64,000 nt of DNA from assembly GCA_038503035.1 (NCBI GenBank), contig JAVSML010000027.1, positions 1,652,291 through 1,716,290 of the forward strand, read 5' to 3'. The notes beneath the pieces are model-generated. The model made no database searches, was not told where the DNA came from, and saw nothing but the letters and a program-made list of their open reading frames with translations. The position numbers were made by a program, and so were the translations under genes. Shown piece after piece: positions 48,504 through 62,539 of the stretch. Origin of the DNA: Crocodylus rhombifer (lineage: Eukaryota; Chordata; Crocodylia; Crocodylidae). The stretch's first letter is position 1, and each line of letters starts with the position of its first letter.

Positions 48504-51500
48504 GCAAGCTCCTATAAAGACTATTCTTACTCAATATGCTAGTCTTCTCTGTTTCCATGGGCTGATGTGGTTTTATACCTCATAGGGCCTCTCATGCCCA
48601 AGGGGAAGTCTTGGGATTTTGCGTGTCTGTATTTTATTGCATTTCCTTACCAAGTATCTTTATTTTCTTCTCTAAACCATTGTGTAATTTGATTTCTGCT
48701 TAGTACAACAACCATGTGGCATGCAAAAGATGGCTGCATTTAAGTTACGATTATAGTGTGGAAGGCTGGAGAAGGCCCCCTTAGGATAAAAAATTCTTTA
48801 CAATATTTATATGTAAACTGGGGTTATCGTAACCTATGTATGTTTTTTAACATTTTAAGTTTTGTGCAGTTTAGTTCAACAAGAATTACCTTGAACAAGA
48901 ATTCTTATTCAAAGGACACTTAGCTCCAAAGAAATACTACCTAACCCTTATTTTTTTCATGCCAACTCCAAAATGCAAAATCGTTTGAGCTGTTTATCCT
49001 TAATATTTGGTGCCCTTTATTTGATGCTCTTTAAAAAAAAAAAAAAAACAAAACCTACTGGGAACTGAGCCAAGAGCAATGGGACTATTCCTGGGCCAAG
49101 TTAAATATGCACAAAAGTGTTTGTGGGTGAGGGCCTTAGACTAGTTTCTTAATAACAGGGACTCACTTCCAACATAGTTGTGCAGTGCCTAGCACAGCAT
49201 TGCTAGGAAGTGTAAAGAAGTGAGGAAAATGACAGTTGAAGAGCAATGTACATTTTAGCATAAAATGTTATGAAAATACTGTCCATTTATACCATTTCTG
49301 TCTCCTGTTTAGGAAATAGAGTGTATTTGAGCAGGTGTCCTTTAATGATAGAAAAATTACAAATGATTCCCAAAAAACCTGCTTAGATCCTTCCATGCTT
49401 TAAAAATATAAAGAGAAGCAGTTCATAATTAAGAAATATCAATAGACAAAAACTTTTGATATGGTCACCTGGTGGAAGGGATTTTCCACAATGGAAAAGG
49501 GAAATGGTGCTTGCCCCAACAAGTTAGATCTTCTTGTAACCCACACTCAGTTTGATACCAAGCTATTTCCTGCCAACAAACTCTGGTGGCCTCTCTGCTG
49601 TGATGGAAGTCTTAAAGTCCTCACTTGGGAGTCAGAAAAATAGTAACCTAGACGGTACATTTTTCTGATTAATTTCCACAGGCCCTTCCTTCCACAGGGA
49701 GGAAATAGATTATCTCTTAACCATATTTTATCTCTGTCCCCTTTACCAACTTGAGCTACAAACCACGTGGAATAAGTTTTAGAGGTAGACAGTGCTCTAA
49801 AGCTAGAAAGCCCCTTTAATGTGCATCTCTAAAGGGGATAGTTTGGGTTAAAAATATGTACTATGTATTTGGGTTGCATAATACGAAAAATGTTTGAAAG
49901 CGCCTATGAAAGTGATTTAGCTGCTCACAAAACTTTTCCTTTTTAATACAACATGTTATGTCCTACTTCAAGAATGAGAATATGGGGCGATCTGGAGAGA
50001 GCATAGCATGCGTCCAAATACTTAGCAGCTGGATAGAAGAGAGAGTCATCCTGCCATTCAAATGAAAAATGTACACATTAAGGCTGCATCTGTCTCTCCC
50101 AGATTTAAAGGGATAGCTATCAAAAGAAAGCATGCTGCGAAAGATCCTTATTAAAGGCTGAATCCAAAGTGGAAAATTCACTAGGGAACAAACTATCAAA
50201 GAAAGTGCAGCTCTGTTTAATATTAGTGAAAGCTCCTAAATTCCAAACTCTCTGAGAGCCAGAGTTTGGGGTATAAAATATCCTGAGATTTTTATAACTC
50301 GATATTTTTGCATAAGTTTATCCAATTTGTTGGACTTTTTCCTTTGGCATTACTGTAATAGAAATCTAGGCTAGTTTAAAAATCTTTATATAAGGCCTGT
50401 ATGTCAGTGTCTTTAATTTACAGAAGTGCAGAGCACCTAGCAACTTTTGAACCAGTTCACATCAGTTACAACCTGTACTTGATTAGTTCATCTCAATATT
50501 TACTCCTTTATGTAAACTAATTTTTAAAAATTCTTTCCTTCCTTTCCCTTTTTGTAATTTAGTGATAGTAAAATTAAACTTGTTTGGGGATAGCCTCAAT
50601 TCTTGTCTATATTATATCCTTAGTTTTATTTCAGGTTGTATTTATATACTTTAGTTATAAATCTCTGAAATACAGAGTTTAAAATGAGAAAGCTGCCAGA
50701 TCATCACAGCCTCCTTGGACATGTTAACATATAAGTAAAACTGATAGTTCAACACTGAAAATGTTTAACTGTCATAAAGGCCTCTCCTACTCTTTGACAA
50801 AATGCATAATCTGAAACTGTAGACAAAGTAAACCTTTCTTGAGGGAATTTTTTTAAAGTTGCAACTGGAACAAAAAGCTGTTGGGGTCTTTTATATCATG
50901 TTTGACCTATATGGAATTAAACTGCTGCATCAGTCTCCTCCGTGGCATAAAGGAGTTCACATACAGAGTATTCTTTTCAGTAGCTCATACTTTATATTTT
51001 AGAGTATTAATTACCTAGTCAGATTTTATTAGAGCCTCTTGAGTTGTGTTTTGTATAATTAAAATCATGGCAATAGTTAATGGTATGTACTGGGAAATCC
51101 AAAATTGTCACTTGCCAATTTTTTTCCTTTTTGAAATCAAACCTTTTACTTGGAAAAGTTAAGTAAGAGAGATTTTTCTACTATCCCTATCTATTGCATG
51201 CAGTGTAAAGCGTATAATGTGTATTTTATGTCTTGCACGTTTTGAAGCAAAGCATTTTCTAATTATAGTCTTTGATGATTAATGAATCTATATAAGTTTG
51301 CCTGATATACACCTGCAAGTTAAACATCAGTAATTTGAAGATATTGCAAGAAAACAACCTAAAAGTTCTTTTATTTCTCAATTGCACAAGCATTATCAAA
51401 TGCAAAAGTAGTTTTTCAGTGCAATAACATGTTCTATGTTGAAGTGCTCTTGTAGCCAGCCTGGGACAAGCACAGTATGAATGTCAGAAAAGGTTACCAT

Positions 51501-54369
51501 AAGTTTGTTTATTCTTTAATGACATTAGATCAGAATTATTTGCCTAGTGCTATATATTGCAACTATTGTGTTCTAAAGAAAGTGTAGCAAATTAAAAGAA
51601 AACTTAAAATACAATTTTGCATCCTCTTCTGTTTGTTGTTTTCTACCCTATATGGTACGTTACCCAACACATTTGTTGAAAAATATGTAAACATTACATT
51701 ATAAAAGAAAGTCCATATTCTTACCTTATACCTAAAATCAGTCTGGCTCACAAGACTCAGGGTTTTTTTACGTTTGAATCCAATGATAAAACGCTTATTG
51801 ACTTCAATAAGAATATGAAAAGAAAACCATCCAGTAATATTAATTAGCTGTAGCTGTAATTAGCTGTTACAGCTGAATGATTGTTTGGCCTTAAAATTAC
51901 ATTATTAGGTCTAGTTTCATGCTTAAAAATTGAAGGCCACACTAATGTTTTATGTATTTATTCAAGTGAGGATTACGTTCAATGAGCTGATGTCACATGG
52001 CATAATTCTGTTGTCTCGCAAGGCATACAGATGCTTACCACTAATATTTGTAAATAAATGCATTTTAAAACACTTTAAAAACCAAATGCAAGGAGAAGGT
52101 ATGCAAAATTAAGAGAAATCATTGGGGATGGGAATCAGAAGGGTTTAGGATTAGGTTCTGTACAAATAGTTCTACTGTGCATTTCATTTTAAAAGTTTTT
52201 AAGAGGTTTGTTGTCATTTTCTTCTGACATGTCAAAGGAGATGATAAAAGTAACTAGGTATTCATATGTTTTGTACTTGAAACCTATGGACAAGTAAGTT
52301 CTGAATGTCTGCAAGTCCCATAATGACCATTTTAATGGCCATTACTGGACTTGCAGAAGAAGTCGGGAAACTCAGCCTTGATAAAATTAGGTTAGAATGT
52401 TAAATGCTTGTTGATTACTAGAAAAAATGGTTAGTCCTTGCTAATCATTATTTTAAAATCAAAGGCTAAAGAAATAGTTTATATAGTAATAAAATTGTAA
52501 GAAAAGACATTTGTTTGATCCACTTAATCTGCAATTTTAGGATCAATTTTAAAGAACGTACACAATGTAAAGTTAGCAGTAACTGCCGACAGATCCTAGT
52601 ATGTTAAAGGTTGTAATCTTTTGAAAGAAGTTGGTTGGCTTTCCTGTTGGCCCTCCTATCAACTTTAACCTCCAACCTTCTCTAGCATGTATCACTACAA
52701 ATAAAACTGCTGAGGTTTGACAAGAGGATATAAAGTCACTAGGCCATCTCACAGAGATCTCTACATGATTTTCTTCAACCTTAAACTTAAATGAACACTG
52801 CTCTAAGTCAGGCTTTTTAATAGGAAGTCATAAACACTCACCCGTATCACTTTAGTTTTAATAATTACTGTTTTAACAGAAAAAAGAAGAAATATACATA
52901 GTAAATTATGTTTGACAACTGGAATTTAGTGGTTTTGTTATTGGTTGTCTTTGACCATTACACAGATTGCTGTTCTTCATTTTAATGTATACTATTCCAT
53001 GCAAGCTGCATATGAGATTGATATAAACATGGCATTTTGTATACAGGCTTATAAATGAATTTTTAGCTCATGATTAAGATGAACCAAATGACAAAAATAA
53101 ACTACATGTTTGTTTTTACTCTATTGGCTTTAGAATAATTTCATGAACTGTAGTCACCTGTGATGATTTTTGGCTTTTTTCCCTACATTTTTGTGCAGTT
53201 TTAAAGGGATCCTTTTAACAGTGTAGCATCTGTGCAAGCAAGATCTATTAAAAATGTTTCTATATCAAACTACTCTTGAGGTCTTTCAACAGCCTTTTTT
53301 CATTTTGCCTTGGGTGAATGGTCTTCCATGGCATTATCTTGCAGGATCCTTGCTTCTGTTATAATTAACACCTGATATTTGGCTACAATACATTTGTACA
53401 ATTTTCTACAAAAAATCTGTGACTTCTATTGTAGCCCCCAATCAGTTTATAAGTGTATCTTTTCAGTATTAATAAAGTTGTTTTGTTACTTATTCTCTCC
53501 ATAGTCTTCTAATTGTCAATTATATTATTGTTCATCAAAGAATGCAAGGACATGCATCATGATGATCTTCCCTATTTTTTCCCAAAGTATGGAGTGTATC
53601 ACTTTGAGGGGCAAAGGCATAGAAGATATAACAAACAGGCTGCCTATATAGTAAAATGTATTACCAACTATGTAATAAAGGTAAGTATGTACAAGATTCT
53701 CATGCTAGTAGAGACCTAAATGTGGGCACTCTTATCCCAGACCAGTACTTCCACATTGTGGCTGGTCACATGCTGGTATAGCTATATCAGTTTAATCTCC
53801 TATTATACAAAATAATTCAATTGTATAGACAAGGCCTAATTCAAAGAGGTCTTTAAAAACCCAAAGGCAAGATTTGTTTTGTAATATCTTTTATTGCACC
53901 AAGTATGTAGTTGGGAAAGAAGGACAAAATGCCCTTGCTTACGTCTAGGAAATAAACAGATACAACTTAATGTAAGTATTAGGTAAAGCCTTGACTTGTT
54001 TAACTGCCTTATATTAGTGAAAATAATTACTTAAGGCATAAAACGCATTACACCTGTGGAGCAAATAGACATTATCAGAAATAACTACAAACAAATAAAG
54101 TACAGTAGAAATAGGTAAACCTAAGTATGTAAAAGAATAACATAAAAAGGGAAGAGGTTTGTTATTGCCTGTGGAATACAGAGTATAGCAGAGCAAGCAG
54201 GTAAATTGTAATGAACCATAAAACCACTGTCTGTGTTTCTAGTGTTTAGTGACCCATGTTTTTAGTGTCCAGTGAAATTATAAATCATGCTACAACAATA
54301 CTACAGCCCTACTTCAGAAATAAAAACAGGGTTTCAGGTATCATCTGAGAGTTAGCTTGGGCTGTGCAC

Positions 54370-54690
54370 AAACATTCAAATAACCTACAGGAATTCACCC
54401 TGGTTTGCTCTCCAGATAGAGAAACTTTTACCCAGAACCGCAAGTACAGGCATTCAAATGCTGAGAGCTTATAGTGCTGACACTGTTCAGCCAAGGCAGG
54501 GGAGGTGCAGACAGGACTGTGCACACATCTCAGCATGCTCTCTAGACCTCCTTAGGTTATTTTTCTCCTGGAGAGGCTATTTTTACTGTGGGAGAAAAAT
54601 CCTGAACATCTGTACACACATTGTTTCTCCTGGGAGAGTAGTGACTCTTTCAGGAGAAACTGAATGTAGGTATAAGGTCTTGGTTTCATT
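54370..54690. repeat. Second copy of the unnamed repeat seen near 11.6 kb
   Basis: GGGAGAAAAATCCTGAACAT followed by CTGTACACAC at about 54589-54618 is the reverse complement of the block at about 11640-11680. The similarity continues to CAGGAGAAACTGAATG at about 54651. Internally, TTTTTCTCCTGGAGAGGC and GTGGGAGAAAAAT form an inverted repeat. The orientation is opposite to the 11.6-kb copy. No terminal repeats were fixed, so the limits are approximate. Confidence 0.55.
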
Positions 54691-55724
54691 TTCCTGGCCT
54701 AAGGTTCTGCTTTCAAACATTTGAAAGCCTCAATAACGTATCCAACAGCCATACACTGTAAGTGGCCTTAAATTAGAAACAGTCCAATTCTCAGGGTAAG
54801 GTGATTAACTATGGGAAGATTAATCTAGCATTCTGTATCCATAAGGGGAGTTCATTTACAACAGTGATAGACAGTAGAAATGATAAGACAAAGAGGAAAT
54901 GCTTCTCCCTCCTTTCAGGAAGTCCCATAGCCTTACTAAACGACTTCTGAAACTTTAGTGGACCAGCAGACATGAAGGCTTGTATTGTCCAGATTGGCTG
55001 TTTCAAGTTAGGACTCTGAACTTCCTGAATCATTTGGGGAAATTCCATAAAGTGATTGTAACCAAAGCATTCAGTGGGCTTAGAATAGGGATCAATGACA
55101 CATGGATCCATCCTATAGAGCCTAGGGAGGTTTGCCTCTGCCCATACCAGCATGCACGACAAGTCTAAGAGCAAGGACCTGTACTGGGGCTGAGCAACTT
55201 CCAACTGCACCGTGTCCACAGTTGCTTCTTTCCCACACCCTATAGCCTCCCTCAGCTGGTACGCAAGTGCAACTTCCAGCACCCACACTGTTATTGCACC
55301 ATCCTCCCCACTTCCACTTCCTCCCTGCCCTGCTTTCCCATTTCCCAGCTCCAGTGAAAAAGTGGACACAGCTTCCAGCTGCCTGACCCTGATGCAGCTC
55401 CCCTCCAGCTGGAAGCTGCACTCACATCTCAGCCATGGAGCACAGGACTGACGGGGGAAGCAGCAGTGGTACAAGCACAGGGAAAGCTACCTAGCCCATA
55501 TCAAACCAGAGCCAGCTTGTTTTCACCTGCAGCTTTAAAAAATTGCCAGTGAGTGGTTTAGAAGATGAATGGAAGTTCTTTATGTATCCGGCACTGCCAA
55601 AATATTTGAGAAACCTTTAAGTTGCATGCTTATATATAGGCATAATACAAAAAGAAAGTGTGCCTAATATTTATGTCCATGGACTTGGGATATGCTTTCT
55701 TGATTGAGAAGCTGAGGAAGGTTT

Positions 55725-56005
55725 CAGAGCTGGGGCAGAGTCACAATCCGCTGCCCACACTCCTGTACCAGGGTGTGCAGGCAGTGGATCGCAGCTCTGC
55801 GCCAGCTCTGGACAACGCTGTCCCTGCCACAAGATCGCACCCCCAGCACAGTTCCCTGCCTAGTCACGTGCCCTGTCATGGAAAACCTGGTCCTGCACTG
55901 TCATGGCACTGCTGCTGTGGGGCTCTTCATGGAAACCAGCCACAGTGACGTAGGCAGGGGCTGCTGCAAAATAGTCTGCCATGAGCCGGACTTTGCCCGT
56001 CCCTG
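55725..56005. mobile_element. Probable hAT-type transposon remnant, 281 bp
   Basis: The right end, CCGGACTTTGCCCGTCCCTG, reversed gives CAGGGACGGGCAAAGTCCGG, a typical hAT terminus. CAGAGCTGGGGCAGAGTC at 55725 is a plausible decayed left partner. The flanking octamers do not match, so the left boundary is less certain. The open frames across it are not genes. Confidence 0.5.
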
Positions 56006-57599
56006 CTCTATATACCCTGCTTGTTTAAAATGGCCTCCCCTTTCTTTCTTTAATAAAACAAGATCTGGTAAATGTCTTTGTAGTTGTACAAAGCTGTAGT
56101 GTGTTCTGTAAAGTAGAATCATGATGGCTCCAAAGAATTAGGAGCCGAGTGCAGACTTGCACCACCCACTCATGAGCGTCACTAAGGAAAAATCTGAGAT
56201 GGGTTTAAGAAACAGATAGGGACTTGTCATAAGGAAAAGAAGACATTCTAGCCAGGCAAGGGAAGTCTATACCTGATGGGTAAAAGTAGACATGCCAAGC
56301 GTCTTGTGTCTGTCAGATCTGTCAGAGTCTCATAGAGTTCAAATGTGAACAACTGTAGTCTTGAGGAACAGTGCTGTGATCTGCAGACTCAGGCCAAAGT
56401 TCTAATACTGGCTTTAACAGTGATTGCTGATAGAAATTTCATTGTGCTTCATGAGCCTTACTCAACATGGATTCATACACTTATCCTAGGGGAGATAACT
56501 ATCATGTCTAAGAGAGCTGAGAAGCTGCATGACATGACAGGCAGAGTGGGAGCTAGATTTTATATCTTTAGTATGATAGTGCCAAGGCTTGTCCACTTTC
56601 CTGTGCAGTCTTTCAGAAGCAGTATGCCTGAGTATGCATGTATGTAACACTTCCTAACGTAAAGTGGCTAGACCAGGTAGAGAGAGAAATATCCGAGTCT
56701 TGTACTGCTACTATTATAATGGACCTTGTCCTTTTTCAAAAGTTCTCAGTTCCATCCCTGCAGAAAATTGAATTAAATAATACTTGTCAAAATAAATAAA
56801 CAAAATATGCTTTGTCGGGTTGTAGCTACTTAAATGTATTTGTTCACTTGGAAATTCACAGTGGCTTCCCAAGTTATACTACATAAATAAAACAGAACCT
56901 GGCATCTGTTACCTAGAACTATTAGTAGTTTGCCAGTTGCCAGTCATTTTTGCCAAGCTCAACCACAGCCAATCACTTACTAAACTTGGTGAATTTCAGG
57001 CTCTCCTAAACTAAGAAAAGATGTAGAGAACAGCAAGAGACAGTTTGTGTTACTCTTCCTTTGATTAACTCTATGAAAAATTATTTGCCTGTTATAGTTA
57101 GAATTCTAAATTCAGCTTTTTTCTCCTCAAGTATTTAAAGGTGTTTTTCCTTCTCTCATTTATTTGTGACTTAGTTTCTTTTGCTAGTGGGAGCACTGGA
57201 AGATCAAATGTAAACTTTCTAGTGATCGAATTGTGTTTGTTGTTTTTAAGGTTCCAGTAGTCCCTTATACTCTGTATACTTGATGTATTGAAACCCCTTC
57301 AGATCTGTTGAGGCAGCCATCAAAGATGACTGGCTCAGTTTAGTGTTTTAAAGTCTCTCTGAGAAATCTACCACTTCATACAATTAAATAAAATTTCAGA
57401 AACTTACGGAAGCTTTTGAAAAGAGGGAAAGACAGCAGTAGTCCTCTCTATTACTGCTGTGTATCTTCTTGTATGTAGTCATACAAATAAATGTCTAAGT
57501 CTTAACAAATAGTCCACCATGGATTTTATAGACTTGTATTTCTGCACAAAGAAGCAAGCTTTCTGCTATCACTTTGTGGTCTTCTAGAACAAATGTAGG

Positions 57600-57777
57600 C
57601 AGTGTTTTCTGTCTGTGGGGTAGAATGACTCACCCCAGATCAGAGGTAGGCAGGTGAGTGCTAGGACCCTGTCACCACAACCATCATCACCCACTGCCAA
57701 AGTCCCTTATCTGTAGGCCAGATCCAAAGGTTCCATAGGCCTGATGTGGCCCACGGGCCGTAGGTTGCTAATCCCTG
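57600..57777. mobile_element. Probable hAT-type transposon remnant, about 178 bp
   Basis: The right end, GTGGCCCACGGGCCGTAGG then TTGCTAATCCCTG, is a clear terminus of the CAGGG(A/G)T(T)AGCAACCTACGGCCC type. The left end, CAGTGTTTTCTGTC, aligns only weakly, and no target duplication is evident. There is no coding capacity. Confidence 0.55.
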
Positions 57778-59342
57778 ATCTGACACGTTCATTCTGTTTA
57801 TGTAATATCTAATACAATATGTTCCAGGACAGTTCCAGATCTGTTGAAATCAGCAGGTTCTATACAATGAAATGAAATGGTTCTATGCAATGAAAATGCT
57901 ACATGTGTAGTTGAATGAAGAAAATTATATTTATGTACAGTTTTACATGCAGTTATTTAAAAAAAATTACAGGACAGATCAATATGCTTTTCCGTGTTAT
58001 ATCAGCATAAGGTACATGACCCATACCTGCTTCCTGGCTGGCTTACAAATCATCCAGCACACCCAGATTTTGTGGCTTCTCATTTCCTCCTCCTGGTTTA
58101 GAAAGACATGTTCTCAAATTACATCATGATACAAACATCTTGAAACTACCAACTACCTAGGTCTGATCTGTCATCTTAAAAGCAGCAAGATGTTCCATAG
58201 ACTTCTGCTTCTGTTCACATAGGTACTTGGGTATGATCCCATCTTTAAACATGATCTTGCTGACTTTCCTTGGGAGTCAGGGAAACTATTCAAGTACCTA
58301 AAATAAGAATGTATTTAAGGGCCTTTCTGAGTTGGCACTTTAAATTGACTTCTTTTGGCCACTTGCAGTGGCAAGATCAAGGGCCCTATCTTAAATTTCT
58401 TATTCTGAACACACACACATGAAAAAAAATTAACCGGTTTTTAAGGGGAAAATACATACTGATTTTATAACAAGTTTCACCTGGATATAATTTACATTCT
58501 GAAAAGTTCATACTTTTAATAAGATGAAAGAGCAGAGTAACCTGCCAAAAATGCATACGGGAATGTTTAAATATAGACTTAGATGTAACACATGAAATTA
58601 TATTGTGCAAGTAATAAAGATGAAATAAAGACAAAAGTTAGGAAAAGAGGAGGAGGAAAAGAAAAGCAGCAGGGCAGTGAATAGGCTCATTAACATTTCA
58701 GTTGTGTCAATGTGAATTTAAACAGACCCAGTTCCCAGTTATAAAAACTGGAATGCATGTTTGTTACGGAAATACAATCAGGCCCTTAAAATTCAGAGGT
58801 ACTTGAATCATTGCTATGATATAGCCACATTGCATATGACCACATCTGAGTGTGCAGCACAACTTGCACAAGAGAAAAAGCTCTAATAAACTTTTATTTA
58901 GTCTTTCCCGTTTCTTTATATTTTGGGGTGATGCTTTCCATGTTTTTTTTTCTTTTAATTTTGAGAAAAGAACGCTTAGTCATTTTTAGAATATGGAGAG
59001 AATGAGGAAAAATAAAATATTCCAATTTACAAAAAAATAAGTCTAATTTAAAAATTCTGCCTAAGGAATTACTGAATTAAGAAGCCACAGGTCAAATTTG
59101 TCCTGTGGCTGGTGCTGCCTAAAGCATTTAAGTTTGAGGTTAAAAAAAGCAGGGGTGGTAATAAAAAAGGGCCCTTAAAAACACTAAAATGAGGGGGGGA
59201 AACATGCTCTGGCATTTCTGGATAAAATCCTGCCTCCAGTGGAGTTCATAAATGAATTGAAGTTATTGGGCCCAGGATTTCATCCTCAGAATTTAGAAGA
59301 TAGTAATGTAGTCTTTCCCTGTCTGAGTTAACTGAAATCAGA

Positions 59343-59560
59343 TAGAAGTTAGGACAAGGTAAAACCTTATAGACTAGCTGGGTCAGAGGCATAAGCTTTT
59401 GTAGATGACAGCAGTGCATAGATACTGTTTCACAGATGCTTTTTTTAGCATTGATGTGATGAAGTATCTTACAAAGTGGACGGTTACCTGTGAATGCTTA
59501 TGCCTCTCTGAGCCGTTTGTCTTCTAGGTGCTACCCAGCCCTACTTTCTGCTTTCCCTAT
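59343..59560. repeat. Interspersed repeat fragment with inverted arms
   Basis: TCAGAGGCATAAGC (59383-59396) and GCTTATGCCTCTCTGA (59496-59511) are inverted repeats apart from a 2-base insertion. The text with 'cataagcttttgtagatgac' and 'gatgtgatgaagtat' resembles a repeat common in turtle and crocodilian DNA that has 'gcataagctttcgtgg' and 'catctgaagaagtgg' motifs. I cannot assign its class. It is non-coding. Confidence 0.5.
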
Positions 59561-61066
59561 CTGATTTCTCAGTACCCAGGTAGCAGCAACTTCACCATCT
59601 CGGTGCTTGACCTGAGAGGTATTGCAGTTGTTCTTTACCTACTGCTGGGATGCAACACATATGTTAACAAAAGAGCACTCTAACAGGTGCAAGTGAATTG
59701 TAAGTGCAAGTAATACATATTTAGTTTTATTATTATTGATATGCAAATTCTAAGCTTTCATTTGAAAATAAAATGAAAGTTTTCAGAATGTACATTAACA
59801 TACAGTGATCTCATTCTAAACAGGTAGTGTTTCTTGTGAATCCAGCTTTACAAAAGTTATCATTACCAAAACTACAAGTGAAGCTTATTTATCCCCATTT
59901 ACTTAAGTGACATGAAAACATGAAAGCCAAAGGAAACCATTTAAATGCATGTGGATTTCTTTCGTGTGTTTTCTTTTCTCCTTTGTAAAAACAAAGAAGT
60001 AAAATGCAAAAAAACTTCATTAATGCAATGGTGAGTTTAAGGATGTTAATTTCCTGAATTGTATGTTTAAGTCCAGTTCCCATAGTAACATTAACTCATC
60101 CAGTTTTCACACACTTCATATAATAGTTCTGTATGAAATAGACTTCACTAGTAATCAAAAGTACTGTGTTCAAGGTGGGTAAATTAATGTTATGACAACT
60201 TGAGGGCCTGATTCAGTATACACTTCTGTGCACTGTTCCTGGTAGCAGGGCTAGTTCTTTTGAACTTTTTTCCTTTCTTGATTTGTTTAAATTCATAGCT
60301 TTAATGTTGTACCAACACGATTATATTATATACCCACTTCACATACTTGGAACCCTTGGAAATAATTGCCAGCCATAACTGGAAATGGAAATCATCATCT
60401 TATTTCTGTTTTTAGGATAGCCTTGTTTGAAGGTAAACATTACCACCATATTTTTTCCTTTATTGTCATTTTGTGGATGTAGTTCTTGGGTATAGCCAAA
60501 AATCACTGTGTGTTAATGTGTCTTGAGGTTTATTATCTGTAGATAAGGTGGCTATTTAATTATTAAAATGCAGAACAAACAGAATTGATTATGAAATGGG
60601 AAATTGTGAAATACCTAAGTGTCTGTTTGCTTCTATTCAAGAGTTCAGCTATTGAGTATTCTGTGCTGCTGATATGAGGCTTAATGCATATGAACACTTC
60701 ATATGCAATTGCTAATGTGAATGGCTAGACTAATTTTCTGTTTTAAAATTTCAAGTTACAGGAGATATAACTTCAAAGTGAGTCAGAGCTATGTTTATCC
60801 CTCTTATATGTCAGAGTTTAAGTGCGATGTTTCATGTATACAGTCATCATGACAGTTGAAAAGGCTATAAAGAAAAGCAATTATATAATTGCTTTAAAGA
60901 ATTAAGTAGTAGGGATAAAGGCTTTTAGAAACTACAGAGCAGTTTTAATAATTATATCACCTGAAGTCAAGCTGCAAAATTATGTCCTAATTATTTGTGA
61001 TGAGTAATTAACTATAAAGTTATAAGCTTTTCAAAGATTTTCAGAAATCATTTTTTCTTTGATTTC

Positions 61067-61104
61067 TACGCACACATGCGCGCGCGCGCACACACACACA
61101 CACA
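61067..61104. repeat. Alternating purine-pyrimidine microsatellite, (CG)n(CA)n
   Basis: Thirty-eight consecutive bases alternate pyrimidine and purine without a break, running through CACATG, a CGCGCGCG block and then a CACACA block. This is the pattern with the highest tendency to form left-handed Z-DNA. CpG steps in the middle make it prone to methylation and mutation. Confidence 0.9.
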
Positions 61105-61479
61105 AACAACACCCCATCATTTTCTATTTTAGCAGTTTCCACAACTTAAACATTAAATTCTTATTGTTTGCTTTCTGTTATATTAGTAGTGTGTGTTTTG
61201 CAATTCTAATCTTCACGTTTTTCTTTCTTTATCACCGAAGTAGGCCTTTTGAAGCCAGGGAATTTTTCATAGCAATATTGACAGTGTTCACATTTGCATG
61301 ATGACAGCCAAGGAATGGAGCAGTAATTTTTGAAATTGCAGAAGTATTTAGAACACTGATAAAAGCTGAAATATATTTTTGATGGATTGAAGTTAAGCAT
61401 ACATGATTTTTCCTGCTGTCAAAAGGCTCTGAATTTAGTGAATATTTGCCTGCTGTGAGAATGCAAGATTAACATCACA

Positions 61480-61870
61480 ACCATCACCCGGGCACCCAAA
61501 CCCTGCAATTTAATAGCTTTTTAGGTTCTTTCCTTTTTCTAAACAGCAATTAATCTCATTTTAGTACAATTTTCTCGTTTCTGAAGTCGCTCATTGAATC
61601 GCTGTTTTGTTCATATTTGGCTTCAGCTCCTCTGCATAGTCATTAAAGTCCCAATTAATGTCACCTTTAGCTGAAGAGTACTCATTTTTATTGAGAAAAT
61701 GACAGTTGCTGCCATGAGTAGTGCAGTGTAATATACATTAATTGCCCTGTAACACTGGTAATTACGAGTTTTTCAAGCCTCTCAGTAAACTGTCATGCCT
61801 AGACAAGACTGTGCTAAAATAGATTACTCATTAGGGAGACCTGTCCTGTTTTCTGGTGGGTTCTTAGTGT
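61480..61870. promoter_or_regulatory. Candidate conserved non-coding element 1 (homeodomain-type cores)
   Basis: Within about 390 bp there are CAATTAAT (61547-61554), CAATTAAT (61652-61659), ATTAATTG (61737-61744) and the palindrome GTAATTAC (61758-61765), all TAAT-type homeodomain cores. TGACAG (61700-61705) and CTGTCA (61790-61795) are TALE-type cores. There is no reading frame, no repeat and an even base composition. This looks like a vertebrate developmental enhancer, but conservation cannot be tested here, so the call is an inference from motif density. Confidence 0.4.
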
Positions 61871-62539
61871 TGGTTTAAAAAAAATCTTGAGCTTGAACAA
61901 ATAGTTGCCAAAAGCAATTTCCTACAACAACATGCTTGTGTTCAGTTTTTTCAGCCATCACTTAAGTCTGCGGTCAGCAAAGAGACAGGGTGCAGTGGAC
62001 TCTAGAGATGTTGAGATTTGAACGTTTATTTATATGGATCATAGGAATAAACTTAACAGTTCTTAATTCAGTGCTCATGAATTTAAAGCAGACTTTTCGG
62101 GTGTTATATTATAACAGGTCTATATTATGATTTAAAAGAGCAGTTGGTGATGCCAATATTTTATGGTTGAAAATACTTTATCACACAGTATTACTGACCA
62201 TCCAGTGAGTTGAAGTATTAAGCCCATAATCAGATCATTGTGAATGGAGAAATAGCAGTGGCTGTTTAACGTAATATATCTCAGCAACTGTGCAGCATTA
62301 TAAGATGTATCTTTTAGATTTTTAGAATCAATAGATGGAGAGAATTACATTATTACTGTGCATGGAACGACTGATTCTGTAAATCAGGTTTTTATATATA
62401 TTCTTAAAAGTCATATTCACTCAGTTGACGGGCAAAAAAACCCAGGTGCTTCTAATTTCAGAATGAATATATTTCACTGCATTCTCTCTGTCTTCTCATA
62501 TTTCATATTTGTTTGTTTTTTTTAAACACAAAATAGTCT

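Noticed and set aside
54809..55474. 221-codon open frame on the - strand
   Set aside because: The residues show no family I recognise, the 5' part is Gly/Cys-rich from GC-rich DNA and the 3' part AT-driven, and there are no splice signals or conserved motifs to support a gene.
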